From Muribaculaceae bacterium (GTDB lineage: Bacteria; Bacteroidota; Bacteroidia; Bacteroidales; Muribaculaceae), in the NCBI GenBank assembly GCA_020026215.1, contig JAHHQT010000024.1, forward strand, positions 1 through 21,103: a stretch of 21,103 bases of DNA, given 5' to 3'. The position numbers and the translations under genes were made by a program. Below the pieces are notes generated by a model. It did not search any database, was not told where the DNA came from, and was given only the letters and a program-made list of their open reading frames with translations. Of this stretch, positions 1-6,590 are shown piece after piece (positions within the stretch are counted from its first letter, which is position 1; the number at the start of each line of letters is the position of its first letter).

Positions 1-1
1 A

Positions 2-148
2 CGATATGAAGAGGCTTATAAAGCAGCCAAGAAAGCCAAACAATTCACATTGATAGGTGTTATATCTGGCTTTATCATCTCATTCATTTATGGTATCCTT
101 ATCTTTTTTGGCATGCTTACCAGTGGGGTGTTCCATGAATTGATGTAG
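2..148 (+). CDS. CD225/dispanin-like membrane protein, C-terminal fragment
   Basis: This is the last 48 residues of a gene that begins left of the window; it reads in frame from base 2 to a TAG at 146-148. It has an Ala/Lys-rich amphipathic stretch (YEEAYKAAKKAKQFT) followed by one hydrophobic segment of about 23 residues and a very short tail. This matches the C-terminal half of bacterial CD225/dispanin (IFITM-like) proteins, where an 'A..AS.KAK.W' segment precedes the second membrane helix. The gene ends 15 bp before a DUF2752 gene on the same strand, a pairing I have seen in other Bacteroidota. The role of bacterial CD225 proteins is not established. The assignment rests on one motif and the neighbour, because the diagnostic N-terminal half is not in the window; any small protein ending in a membrane helix is the alternative. 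Confidence 0.6.
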   Translation, partial: RYEEAYKAAKKAKQFTLIGVISGFIISFIYGILIFFGMLTSGVFHELM

Positions 149-163
149 GAGACCTTATAGGTT

Positions 164-556
164 ATGCAGTTTCACATTAGTAAAACATACGTCCGATGGT
201 TTATCCTTGCGATATTGTTAATCGGTGTACTTTACTCATTTTTGGTAGATACGACTCAATTAGAGATAGCTCCCAAGTGTATGTTCTATCAGCTGACGGG
301 ATTTAAGTGCCCGGGATGCGGGACACAAAGAGCATTGCATGAACTTGTGCATTTGAACTTTGTAGGAGTGATACAATATAACCCGATACTTTTGTTGGGC
401 CTGCCTTACTTGGTATTGTTGGCTTATTTGTGCTATTTCAACGGGGACAAGCATTTTCCGAAGTTGAATGCATTCATCAACAGCAGGAAAGCGATATTGT
501 TCGTCTTTGGACTGATTGTTGTTTATTGGATAGGAAGAAATATAATTAATATTTAA
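164..556 (+). CDS. DUF2752 membrane protein
   Basis: The 130-residue protein carries the DUF2752 signature at residues 49-58 (CPGCGTQRAL), the CPxCGxTR-type motif of this family. Three hydrophobic segments lie near residues 10-28, 72-92 and 110-126, so it is an inner-membrane protein with the Cys motif probably at a membrane face. Several further His and Cys residues follow the motif (HELVHL). The biochemical role of DUF2752 is unknown; the paired cysteines suggest metal binding or a redox role, which is inference. The gene lies 15 bp after a CD225-like gene and 18 bp before rpiB, so the three are probably co-transcribed. The start at 164 directly follows an AT-rich leader, and no better start precedes it. 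Confidence 0.85.
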   Translation: MQFHISKTYVRWFILAILLIGVLYSFLVDTTQLEIAPKCMFYQLTGFKCPGCGTQRALHELVHLNFVGVIQYNPILLLGLPYLVLLAYLCYFNGDKHFPKLNAFINSRKAILFVFGLIVVYWIGRNIINI

Positions 557-574
557 ATATAACACATTTAAACT

Positions 575-1027
575 ATGAGCATTTTAAAACCCAATTGTCC
601 GGTTGCTCTTTGTAGCGACCATGCCGGTTTCGAAACAAAACAGGCAGTGATGGAATATCTTAAATCACAAGGTATCGAATACAAGGATTTTGGTACTTAT
701 TCAACCGACAGTTGTGATTATCCTGATTTTGCACACTTGTGTGCCGTTGCAGTTGAAAATGGTGAATGTTACCCTGGTATCGCTATCTGCGGAAGCGGTG
801 AAGGTATCAGCATGACACTAAACAAACACCAAGGCATTCGTGCTGCATTGTGCTGGATCCCTGAAATTGCAAAATTGGCTCGTCAACACAATGATGCCAA
901 CGTGCTTGCAATGCCGGGCAGATTCGTTTCTAACGAAGAAGCTATCGAAATGTTGAAAGTATTCATGGAAACTCCGTTTGAAGGTGGTCGTCATCAAAAA
1001 CGTATAGATAAGATTCCTGTAAAATAG
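575..1027 (+). CDS. rpiB: Ribose-5-phosphate isomerase B
   Basis: RpiB interconverts ribose 5-phosphate and ribulose 5-phosphate in the non-oxidative pentose phosphate pathway in the cytosol. The 150-residue protein is full length for the RpiB/LacA/LacB family. Visible family signatures are the N-terminal SDHAG (14-18), the active-site Cys at 72 within ICGSGEGIS, the phosphate-binding RQHNDAN (103-109) and the C-terminal GGRHQKRID. No separate lac genes are nearby, which favours RpiB over a galactose-6-phosphate isomerase subunit. It follows the DUF2752 gene by 18 bp and ends in a strong hairpin, so it is probably the last gene of that transcript. Allose-6-phosphate isomerase activity is a possible side role in this family. 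Confidence 0.95.
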   Translation: MSILKPNCPVALCSDHAGFETKQAVMEYLKSQGIEYKDFGTYSTDSCDYPDFAHLCAVAVENGECYPGIAICGSGEGISMTLNKHQGIRAALCWIPEIAKLARQHNDANVLAMPGRFVSNEEAIEMLKVFMETPFEGGRHQKRIDKIPVK

Positions 1028-1047
1028 GGATTCTTTTGTCAGAACCA

Positions 1048-1091
1048 AACAAAGGGCGAAACGAGTGATAAGTCTTGTTTCGCCCTTTGTT
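1048..1091 (+). terminator. Hairpin after rpiB
   Basis: A perfect 15-bp inverted repeat (1048-1062 with 1077-1091) surrounds a 14-nt loop, 20 bp after the rpiB stop. The arms are GC-rich in the middle (AAAGGGCG / CGCCCTTT). The T-tract afterwards is weak, so termination may be less efficient than at the neighbouring hairpin, or this stem may protect the mRNA 3' end. Confidence 0.6.
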
Positions 1092-1111
1092 CTATCTTAT
1101 GGGGTAGGAAC

Positions 1112-1151
1112 AAAAAAATAAGTGTCGGGATGATTCCCAACACTTATTTTT
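1112..1151 (-). terminator. Terminator of the bamA-skp cluster
   Basis: The arms 1114-1125 and 1140-1151 form 12 bp, continued after one mismatch by GGGA/TCCC around a 4-nt TGAT loop. On the minus strand the stem is followed by a T-run (the complement of A1112-A1118), so it terminates transcripts coming from the skp genes. The plus side is also T-rich, so it probably works in both directions between the two convergent units. Confidence 0.75.
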
Positions 1152-1174
1152 CCTTTTTATAGACTTGACTGCTA

Positions 1175-1699
1175 TTATTTAGCAGGAGTAGTTGCAGGAG
1201 CAGTTGCTTTCAAGTTAAGTTTTGTTTTTACCATTGTTGAGATGTCAACAACATCAGCACCTGTGTACAAAGGAACTACTTCGTCGAAGATGAAAGTGAA
1301 ACCGTTTTCTTTACCGACAGCTTGGATAGCAGCACGGATTTTTTCTTGGATCGGAGCAAGCAAAGTTTGTTGTTGACGTTGCATGTCTTGACCAGCTACT
1401 TCTTGGAAGTTTTGGATTTTGTTTTGCAATTCCATCAATTCTTGTTCACGGCGTTCTTTGATTGAAGCTGGAGTATCTTTAGCCAAAGCTTGGTATTCAC
1501 CGAATTTCTTTTTGTATTCTTCTTGAAGTGCGTTGAATTCAGTTTCGTATTTTTTAGATACTTCTACTAAAGAAGCTTCTGCTGTTTTAACTTCTGGCAT
1601 CAAGCCGAAAATCTCTTGTGAATTTACGTAGCCAAATTTTTGGGCAAACAGACACATTGGTGCAGCAATGAATACTGCCAATAAAATTTTCTTTAACAT
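1175..1699 (-). CDS. skp: OmpH/Skp-family periplasmic chaperone (second copy)
   Basis: Skp-type chaperones bind unfolded outer-membrane proteins in the periplasm and hand them to the BAM complex. The 174-residue precursor has a signal peptide ending near residue 19 (CLFAQ), a short N-terminal strand (KFGYVNSQEIF), a long Lys/Glu/Gln-rich coiled coil at about residues 40-115, and the typical C-terminal strand segment (GFTFIFDE). It ends in an unusual Ala/Thr/Pro tail (residues 165-174). It is the last gene of the envelope cluster, 88 bp after the first skp copy. That gap holds a TAnnTTTG box, so this copy may also be transcribed alone. Tandem skp genes after bamA are common in Bacteroidota. 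Confidence 0.9.
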   Translation of the reverse strand: MLKKILLAVFIAAPMCLFAQKFGYVNSQEIFGLMPEVKTAEASLVEVSKKYETEFNALQEEYKKKFGEYQALAKDTPASIKERREQELMELQNKIQNFQEVAGQDMQRQQQTLLAPIQEKIRAAIQAVGKENGFTFIFDEVVPLYTGADVVDISTMVKTKLNLKATAPATTPAK

Positions 1700-1728
1700 A
1701 TTTAATTTTTTAATTATTATTTCTACTG

Positions 1729-1736
1729 CAAATATA
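1729..1736 (-). promoter_or_regulatory. -7 promoter box of the second skp gene
   Basis: The minus strand reads TATATTTG, an exact match to the Bacteroides -7 consensus TAnnTTTG, 29 bp before the start codon. The expected TTTG at -33 is not seen at the usual distance; only a TTTT run lies near there. It would give this skp copy its own transcript within the cluster. Confidence 0.45.
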
Positions 1737-1787
1737 GTATTTATATTATTAAAACTATAGTAATAACGGAATAAAATAAGCTATATA

Positions 1788-2306
1788 CTAGTCTTTTGAA
1801 TAGCCGAGTTTGGCAAGAACCAAATTGCTGACATCAATTCTTGGAGAAGCAAAAATGATACCGGCTGAAGAGGCTCTGTCGAAGATGACTTGGAAGCCTT
1901 TTTCTTCAGAAACTTTCTTTACGGCTTCGTAAATATCGTCTTGGATTGGTTCAATCAATGATTGGCGTTTTTTGTACAATTCGCCTTGTGGTCCGAAATA
2001 TTTGGCTTGCAATTCAGCTGCTTCCTTTTCCTTGGCTACGATTTCTTCTTCTTTCTTTTTCTTTTGTTCATCGGTTAAGAAGACTTGGTCGCTTTGGTAG
2101 TTCTTGAAAAGCGTTTCAGCTTCTTTGGAAATTGTTTCCACTTCTTTTTGCCAACGCAATGAAACTTGTTTCAATTGCTCGTTTGCCATTTCGTACTGAG
2201 GAATATTCTTCAAGATATATTCCATGTCAACCAATGCATATTTTTGTGCAAATGCACCTGCTGCACAGATAGTAGCAAATATTGCTGTTATGAATAATTT
2301 TCTCAT
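1788..2306 (-). CDS. skp: OmpH/Skp-family periplasmic chaperone (first copy)
   Basis: The 172-residue protein has a signal peptide (cleavage after about residue 20, GAFAQ), the start strand KYALVDMEYIL typical of Bacteroidota OmpH proteins, and a very charged helical arm at about residues 45-115 (a Lys/Glu run includes KKKKEEEI). It closes with GFQVIFDRAS and a DVSNLVLAKLG helix. The fold should be the trimeric 'jellyfish' of Skp. It differs from the second copy in arm sequence and lacks its Ala/Pro tail, so the two may hold different clients; that is inference. It follows bamA after 78 bp that contain a small hairpin. Confidence 0.92.
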   Translation of the reverse strand: MRKLFITAIFATICAAGAFAQKYALVDMEYILKNIPQYEMANEQLKQVSLRWQKEVETISKEAETLFKNYQSDQVFLTDEQKKKKEEEIVAKEKEAAELQAKYFGPQGELYKKRQSLIEPIQDDIYEAVKKVSEEKGFQVIFDRASSAGIIFASPRIDVSNLVLAKLGYSKD

Positions 2307-2329
2307 GTCGTTATTAATTTGTTTTCATA

Positions 2330-2350
2330 TATGACCAAAAAAAGGTCATA
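2330..2350 (-). repeat. Small hairpin between bamA and skp
   Basis: A 7-bp perfect stem (TATGACC / GGTCATA) encloses a loop of seven identical bases (T on the transcribed strand). It lies between co-directional genes and has no T-tail after it, so I read it as an intercistronic processing or stability element rather than a terminator. Confidence 0.4.
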
Positions 2351-2384
2351 AGGTTTATTATAAGGTAATAAAAACTTCTTAAAA

Positions 2385-5030
2385 TTAGAATTCCTGACCT
2401 AAGATGAAGTGGAAGTGACTGCCACCCTTGTCGCCGTAAACGGTATCGAAACCGTATGCCCAGTCAATACCCATCATACCAACCATCGGCAAGAAGATAC
2501 GTACACCGGCTCCGGCTGAACGTTTCAAGTTAAATGGTGAGAAGTCTTTCACATCTGTCCAAGCGTTACCGCCTTCAACAAATGCCAAACCATAGATAGT
2601 GGTACTTGGTTGAAGCATGAACGGGAAGTGAAGCTCCATTACGAAACGAGTGTAAGCGTAACCGTCTTTTGTCCATGGAGTGAATGAACCGTTGTCATAA
2701 CCACGCAATGCGATAGTTTCTTGTGCGTAACCGTAGCTTCCTGACATACCGTCACCACCGACATAGAAGGTTTCGAACGGAGATTTCAAGTATTTGTTGT
2801 AGCTACCTAACAAACCGATGTCGGCACGAGTCATCAACACCAATGTCCATTTTGAGTTCGGGTCGGTAAGCGGAGTATAGGTACGAGCCTTGAATTTAAG
2901 TTTCCAGTATTCAATCCATTTGTACATTTCCTTCTTTGAATCCTGAGTGTTGGTTTCGGCAAGTTTTTTCCAGTTCTTGTCAGAGAACAATGAAACAGGA
3001 GGTGTCAATGCCAAATCCAATGAGAATTGGCTACCGCGACGTGTGTACAACGGGTTATCAATACTGTTACGGGCAAATGAGAAGTTCACTACAAATGCGT
3101 TTGATGTACCGTTGTTCATGTAGTACAAGTATTCCCAGTTCTTCAAGTGATACCAGTTATAGGAAACTTGAGCCGAGAATGTAAAGTAGTTGTCCGGCCA
3201 GTTCAAACGTTTGCCGAATCCCAAAGAGATACCTGCCATTTGCAAGTATTTGTTCTTATCGTATGCGTTTTCAATACTGTTTTGATACCAGTCACCATAC
3301 ATACCGTTTCCATAACCATATCCGTAGCCATATCCGTACATATTGTTCATCGGATTGTAGATACCGCCGTTGTAGTAGTTACGGTTGTAGAAGTTGCTGT
3401 TTACACCAGTTTGGCGAGAATAGTAACCTGATACAGAAAGAGAGTTAGGTCGTTTGCCACCGAACCAAGGATCCAAGAAGGATACACTGTAGGCTTGGTA
3501 GTACTTCGCATTGGTTTGGGCACTGATGGTAAATGTTTGACCTTCACCTTGAGGAATGATACCCTTGTATGATTTTGGTTTGAATAAGTTCTTGATAGAG
3601 AAGTTGGTGAATTTCAATGCCACCTTACCGATGACACCTGTTTGGCCCCAACCAGCAGAAAGTTCGATTTGGTCATTGTTCTTTGACTGCAAATTGAAAA
3701 TCAAGTCCACTGTACCATTATCGCCGTTTGGCTCAGGGCGGATATCCATGGTTTCAGGGTCGAAGTGACCTGTTTGTGCAATTTCACGTGCTGAACGCTG
3801 CAAGTCTTCCTTAGAGAACAACTCGCCCGGACGAACGTGCAATTCACGACGGATTACCTTTTCATACAAACGGTCGTTACCATTGATGACGATATTGTTG
3901 ATACGTGCTTGTGGACCTTCGATGACACGCATTTCCAATGCGATGGAGTCGCCTTCGATTCTTGATTCGATTGGAACCAATTGGAAGAACAAGTAACCAT
4001 TGTTCATATATAGGTTGGCAACGGCATCCTCGTCTTCCATAGTGCGTTTGTTCAACAAAGTCTGGTTGTAAACGTCACCGGCTTTCATGCCCAACAAGTC
4101 GTCCAATGTGCTTGAAGGATAGATGGTGTTACCTGCCCATGTAATGTCGGAAATGAAGTATTGTTGTCCTTCTTCCACTGTCAAGTGAACATCAACGTAT
4201 TTGTCATTGTAGAATGAAACGCTGTCGCTGACGATGCGTGCATCACGATAACCCAATTCGTTGTATTTTTTAATGATGAGTCCTTTATCTGTTTCGTAGT
4301 CTTGTTCAACGAATTTCTTTTGACGGAAAAGATTGACGAATTTTTTCTTTTCGTTGGTCTTTTTCATGACACGTTGTAACTTCTTGTTAGAAAGAACTTT
4401 GTTTCCTTCGATATAAATCTTGTGTACTTTTACCTTTTCGTGCTTGTTGATGTTGATATTGACGATTTTTTCGTTTTCCTTGCTAAGGTCAGATACCAAG
4501 TCAATGTCAACAGTGGCATTACCGAAACCTTTTTGCTTGAAGTAAGCCATGATGATGTCTTTGGCACGGTTCACAATGTTAGGTGTGATTTGGTTGCCAA
4601 TCATCAAGTTCAAGCGTTCTTCAATATCTTCTTTTTCGCTTTTCTTTGTACCGAAGTAGTTGATTGCTGAAATACGAGGTTGTTGACGCAAATCGAATAG
4701 CAACCATGCTTTGTCACCGCAAATCTTTTCGACGCGGATTTGGATTTTTGAGAACAAGCCTTGACGCCAGAAACGTTTGGCTGCTGAAGTGATTTCATCA
4801 CCAGGAATTTGGATTCTGTCACCAACAGTAAGACCTGAATAACCTATGACAACATAATCATCGTAGTTTTGGATACCGGTCACGCGGATACCTGCAATTT
4901 CATAGGTCTTCGGCATGCCCGAGAAGATGATGTTAGGGTTGTATATAGTATCATTTTGTTCAGCAGCATTCAATGAACCTGTTGAACATAGAATTATTCC
5001 TAAGAGAAATAGTAATATTTTTGATCTCAT
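2385..5030 (-). CDS. bamA: Outer-membrane protein assembly factor BamA
   Basis: BamA (Omp85) is the essential outer-membrane insertase for beta-barrel proteins. The 881-residue precursor has a signal peptide (residues 1 to about 22), five POTRA-like repeats at about residues 44-450 (each ends in a strand of the 'V.L.F.V.EG' kind, such as VHLTVEEG and LEMRVIEG), and a C-terminal 16-strand barrel at about 455-881. The lid-loop motif is LRGY at 775-778, the counterpart of the VRGF motif in Proteobacteria, and the protein ends in Phe as outer-membrane barrels do. A Tyr/Gly/Asn-rich insertion at residues 548-582 is a local oddity. It lies 36 bp after uppS and 78 bp before skp, so it is probably co-transcribed with both. 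Confidence 0.97.
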   Translation of the reverse strand: MRSKILLFLLGIILCSTGSLNAAEQNDTIYNPNIIFSGMPKTYEIAGIRVTGIQNYDDYVVIGYSGLTVGDRIQIPGDEITSAAKRFWRQGLFSKIQIRVEKICGDKAWLLFDLRQQPRISAINYFGTKKSEKEDIEERLNLMIGNQITPNIVNRAKDIIMAYFKQKGFGNATVDIDLVSDLSKENEKIVNININKHEKVKVHKIYIEGNKVLSNKKLQRVMKKTNEKKKFVNLFRQKKFVEQDYETDKGLIIKKYNELGYRDARIVSDSVSFYNDKYVDVHLTVEEGQQYFISDITWAGNTIYPSSTLDDLLGMKAGDVYNQTLLNKRTMEDEDAVANLYMNNGYLFFQLVPIESRIEGDSIALEMRVIEGPQARINNIVINGNDRLYEKVIRRELHVRPGELFSKEDLQRSAREIAQTGHFDPETMDIRPEPNGDNGTVDLIFNLQSKNNDQIELSAGWGQTGVIGKVALKFTNFSIKNLFKPKSYKGIIPQGEGQTFTISAQTNAKYYQAYSVSFLDPWFGGKRPNSLSVSGYYSRQTGVNSNFYNRNYYNGGIYNPMNNMYGYGYGYGYGNGMYGDWYQNSIENAYDKNKYLQMAGISLGFGKRLNWPDNYFTFSAQVSYNWYHLKNWEYLYYMNNGTSNAFVVNFSFARNSIDNPLYTRRGSQFSLDLALTPPVSLFSDKNWKKLAETNTQDSKKEMYKWIEYWKLKFKARTYTPLTDPNSKWTLVLMTRADIGLLGSYNKYLKSPFETFYVGGDGMSGSYGYAQETIALRGYDNGSFTPWTKDGYAYTRFVMELHFPFMLQPSTTIYGLAFVEGGNAWTDVKDFSPFNLKRSAGAGVRIFLPMVGMMGIDWAYGFDTVYGDKGGSHFHFILGQEF
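3285..3389 (-). repeat. Tyr/Gly/Asn-rich low-complexity insert within bamA
   Basis: Codons 548-582 of bamA encode a Tyr/Asn/Gly-rich stretch with five tandem YG units at residues 565-574. It sits between predicted early barrel strands, so it should be an extracellular loop. The DNA shows imperfect repeats of a TAT/GGN pattern, a likely site of slippage-driven length change. Confidence 0.8.
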
Positions 5031-5066
5031 ATTATTACTGGTATATCGTCAAGTTTTTGTAAGTCC

Positions 5067-5816
5067 TTATTTAATTTGTTCGCTTGTTTTGCCGAATCTG
5101 CGTTCACGAGATTGGAATTGGATGATTGCATCGCAAAAATCCTCTTTTGTATAGTCAGGCCAGAACTTCGGTGAAAAGTTAAGTTCTGTGTAGGCGATTT
5201 GCCACAACAAATAGTTGCTGATTCTGTAATCACCTCCTGTGCGTATCAACAAATCCGGATCAGGGATTTCGGCGGTTGTCAAACTGTTGGAGATAAGCTC
5301 CTCGTTGATTTGACTTTCTTCGATTTCTCCGTTTTTGTATTGTTTGGCTATTTTCTTTGCAGCCTCAATTATTTCCCAACGTGAAGAATAACTGATGGCC
5401 AAAATCATATTCAATCCTGTGCAATGTGCTGTTGCTTTCTTACAGTTCTCCAGTCTCTCGAGAGCATATTCGGGGATACGCGACATATCACCGATTAAGC
5501 GTAGTTTCACATTGTTTTTAATCAAATCCGGTGTCTCTTTCTCTATTGCCATTGAAATCAAGTGCATCAAGGCATCTACTTCCTCTTTCGGTCTGTTCCA
5601 GTTCTCGGTAGAGAAAGTGTAGAGTGTCAAGTATTTGACACCAAGGTCTGAGGCTATTTCTGTAACGCGTCTTACTGCACTAACGCCTTCAATATGTCCG
5701 TAAGAACGGTCAAGGTTGCGTTGTTTAGCCCAACGTCCGTTACCGTCCATGATCACTGCAACGTGCTGAGGTAGCTTCTTGCAGCTGATTTCTTTCATTT
5801 TTTCTTCTAATGACAT
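5067..5816 (-). CDS. uppS: Undecaprenyl diphosphate synthase
   Basis: UppS (cis-prenyltransferase) adds isopentenyl units to farnesyl diphosphate to make the C55 carrier lipid for peptidoglycan and surface glycans. The 249-residue protein is of normal length. It shows the catalytic MDGNGRWA with Asp24, the STENWNRP motif (69-76), and the C-terminal isopentenyl-diphosphate-binding block with IRTGGDYRISNYLLWQ and the YTELNFSP segment. It lies 34 bp after the DUF6089 gene and 36 bp before bamA. This DUF6089-uppS-bamA-skp order is conserved across Bacteroidales and joins carrier-lipid supply to outer-membrane assembly. Confidence 0.97.
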   Translation of the reverse strand: MSLEEKMKEISCKKLPQHVAVIMDGNGRWAKQRNLDRSYGHIEGVSAVRRVTEIASDLGVKYLTLYTFSTENWNRPKEEVDALMHLISMAIEKETPDLIKNNVKLRLIGDMSRIPEYALERLENCKKATAHCTGLNMILAISYSSRWEIIEAAKKIAKQYKNGEIEESQINEELISNSLTTAEIPDPDLLIRTGGDYRISNYLLWQIAYTELNFSPKFWPDYTKEDFCDAIIQFQSRERRFGKTSEQIK

Positions 5817-5850
5817 AGATATAGCCTTCTATATTATTATTTTAATTTTT

Positions 5851-6534
5851 CTAATCTACATAGTGACACGTTTTGCATATTTCACCGAAGTTGTAGGTGA
5901 TGCTAATCATTAACGTAGGACACCAGTCTGTATTTTTTAAGAATGAGCTCTTCACTTCGTACAAGTCGGAATGGTTGTCGATTTTGTCGCCGAGCATCAT
6001 TCTTGCGCGCATTTCCAATCCCATGTTCCAGCGTGGTGCCATTTTGAATTTTGCACCCAGCCCGATGGGAATGTTCATATTAAATTGTTTACCGCTTGAA
6101 TAGGTCACGCCCATACCTAATGAAATGTATGGGGTAATTCTTTTCAAGTTTCTATAATCGTTATTTAAACCGTAGTTTAAAAAGTTAAATTCAAAGGATG
6201 CGCCCAAGTCATAGTAATTGCTTTCGAATTTGTAATCTTTGCCGTTAGGGAATTCATTGCTGAACTGTTTGGCATCACCGCTAATTTGTGCGAATGCAAA
6301 ACTTCCTTTTACGGCAAAGCGCTGTCCAATCAAGTATCTGAAAATGCCTTCAGCTGCCATTCCCGGATTCTTTAGCACATTACTCTGATTCAAGTCTCCT
6401 AAATAACCACTAATACCACCACCAATTCCGACTTCGTAGCGATAGTCTTGTGCAGCGGCAGTATTTGCGGTGATTGCAATTATAAACAATACAATCAAAC
6501 GATTTATAATATGTCTTGTCTTAAAACTTTTCAT
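5851..6534 (-). CDS. DUF6089-family outer-membrane beta-barrel protein
   Basis: The 227-residue precursor has a signal peptide ending near residue 28 (TAAAQ) and then alternating polar and hydrophobic strands with Gly and aromatic residues (YEVGIGGGISGYLGDLNQS, YDLGASFEFNF, ITPYISLGMGV). This is the pattern of a small outer-membrane barrel. The GYLGDLN motif near the N-terminus and the position directly before uppS and bamA are typical of DUF6089. Its function is not known; related PorT-like barrels take part in secretion or surface display, which is only a hint. The C-terminus carries CKTCH, a CXXCH sequence that is unusual after a barrel. It is probably the first gene of the uppS-bamA-skp transcript; I found no convincing promoter in the 56 bp before it. 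Confidence 0.8.
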   Translation of the reverse strand: MKSFKTRHIINRLIVLFIIAITANTAAAQDYRYEVGIGGGISGYLGDLNQSNVLKNPGMAAEGIFRYLIGQRFAVKGSFAFAQISGDAKQFSNEFPNGKDYKFESNYYDLGASFEFNFLNYGLNNDYRNLKRITPYISLGMGVTYSSGKQFNMNIPIGLGAKFKMAPRWNMGLEMRARMMLGDKIDNHSDLYEVKSSFLKNTDWCPTLMISITYNFGEICKTCHYVD

Positions 6535-6590
6535 GTAAATTTTGCGTTGTATCTCTAATATACAAACGACAAAAATCCGTTTTAATTATA

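Noticed and set aside
3301..3350. Tandem repeat read as a possible CRISPR or DNA-level repeat array
   Set aside because: The repeats are imperfect, 6 bp long, in frame, and fully explained by the YG-rich loop of BamA.
2936..3448. Plus-strand open frames inside bamA, rich in Val, Thr and Ser
   Set aside because: They are opposite-strand shadows of the strongly conserved bamA coding sequence and show no family motif, start context or independent promoter.
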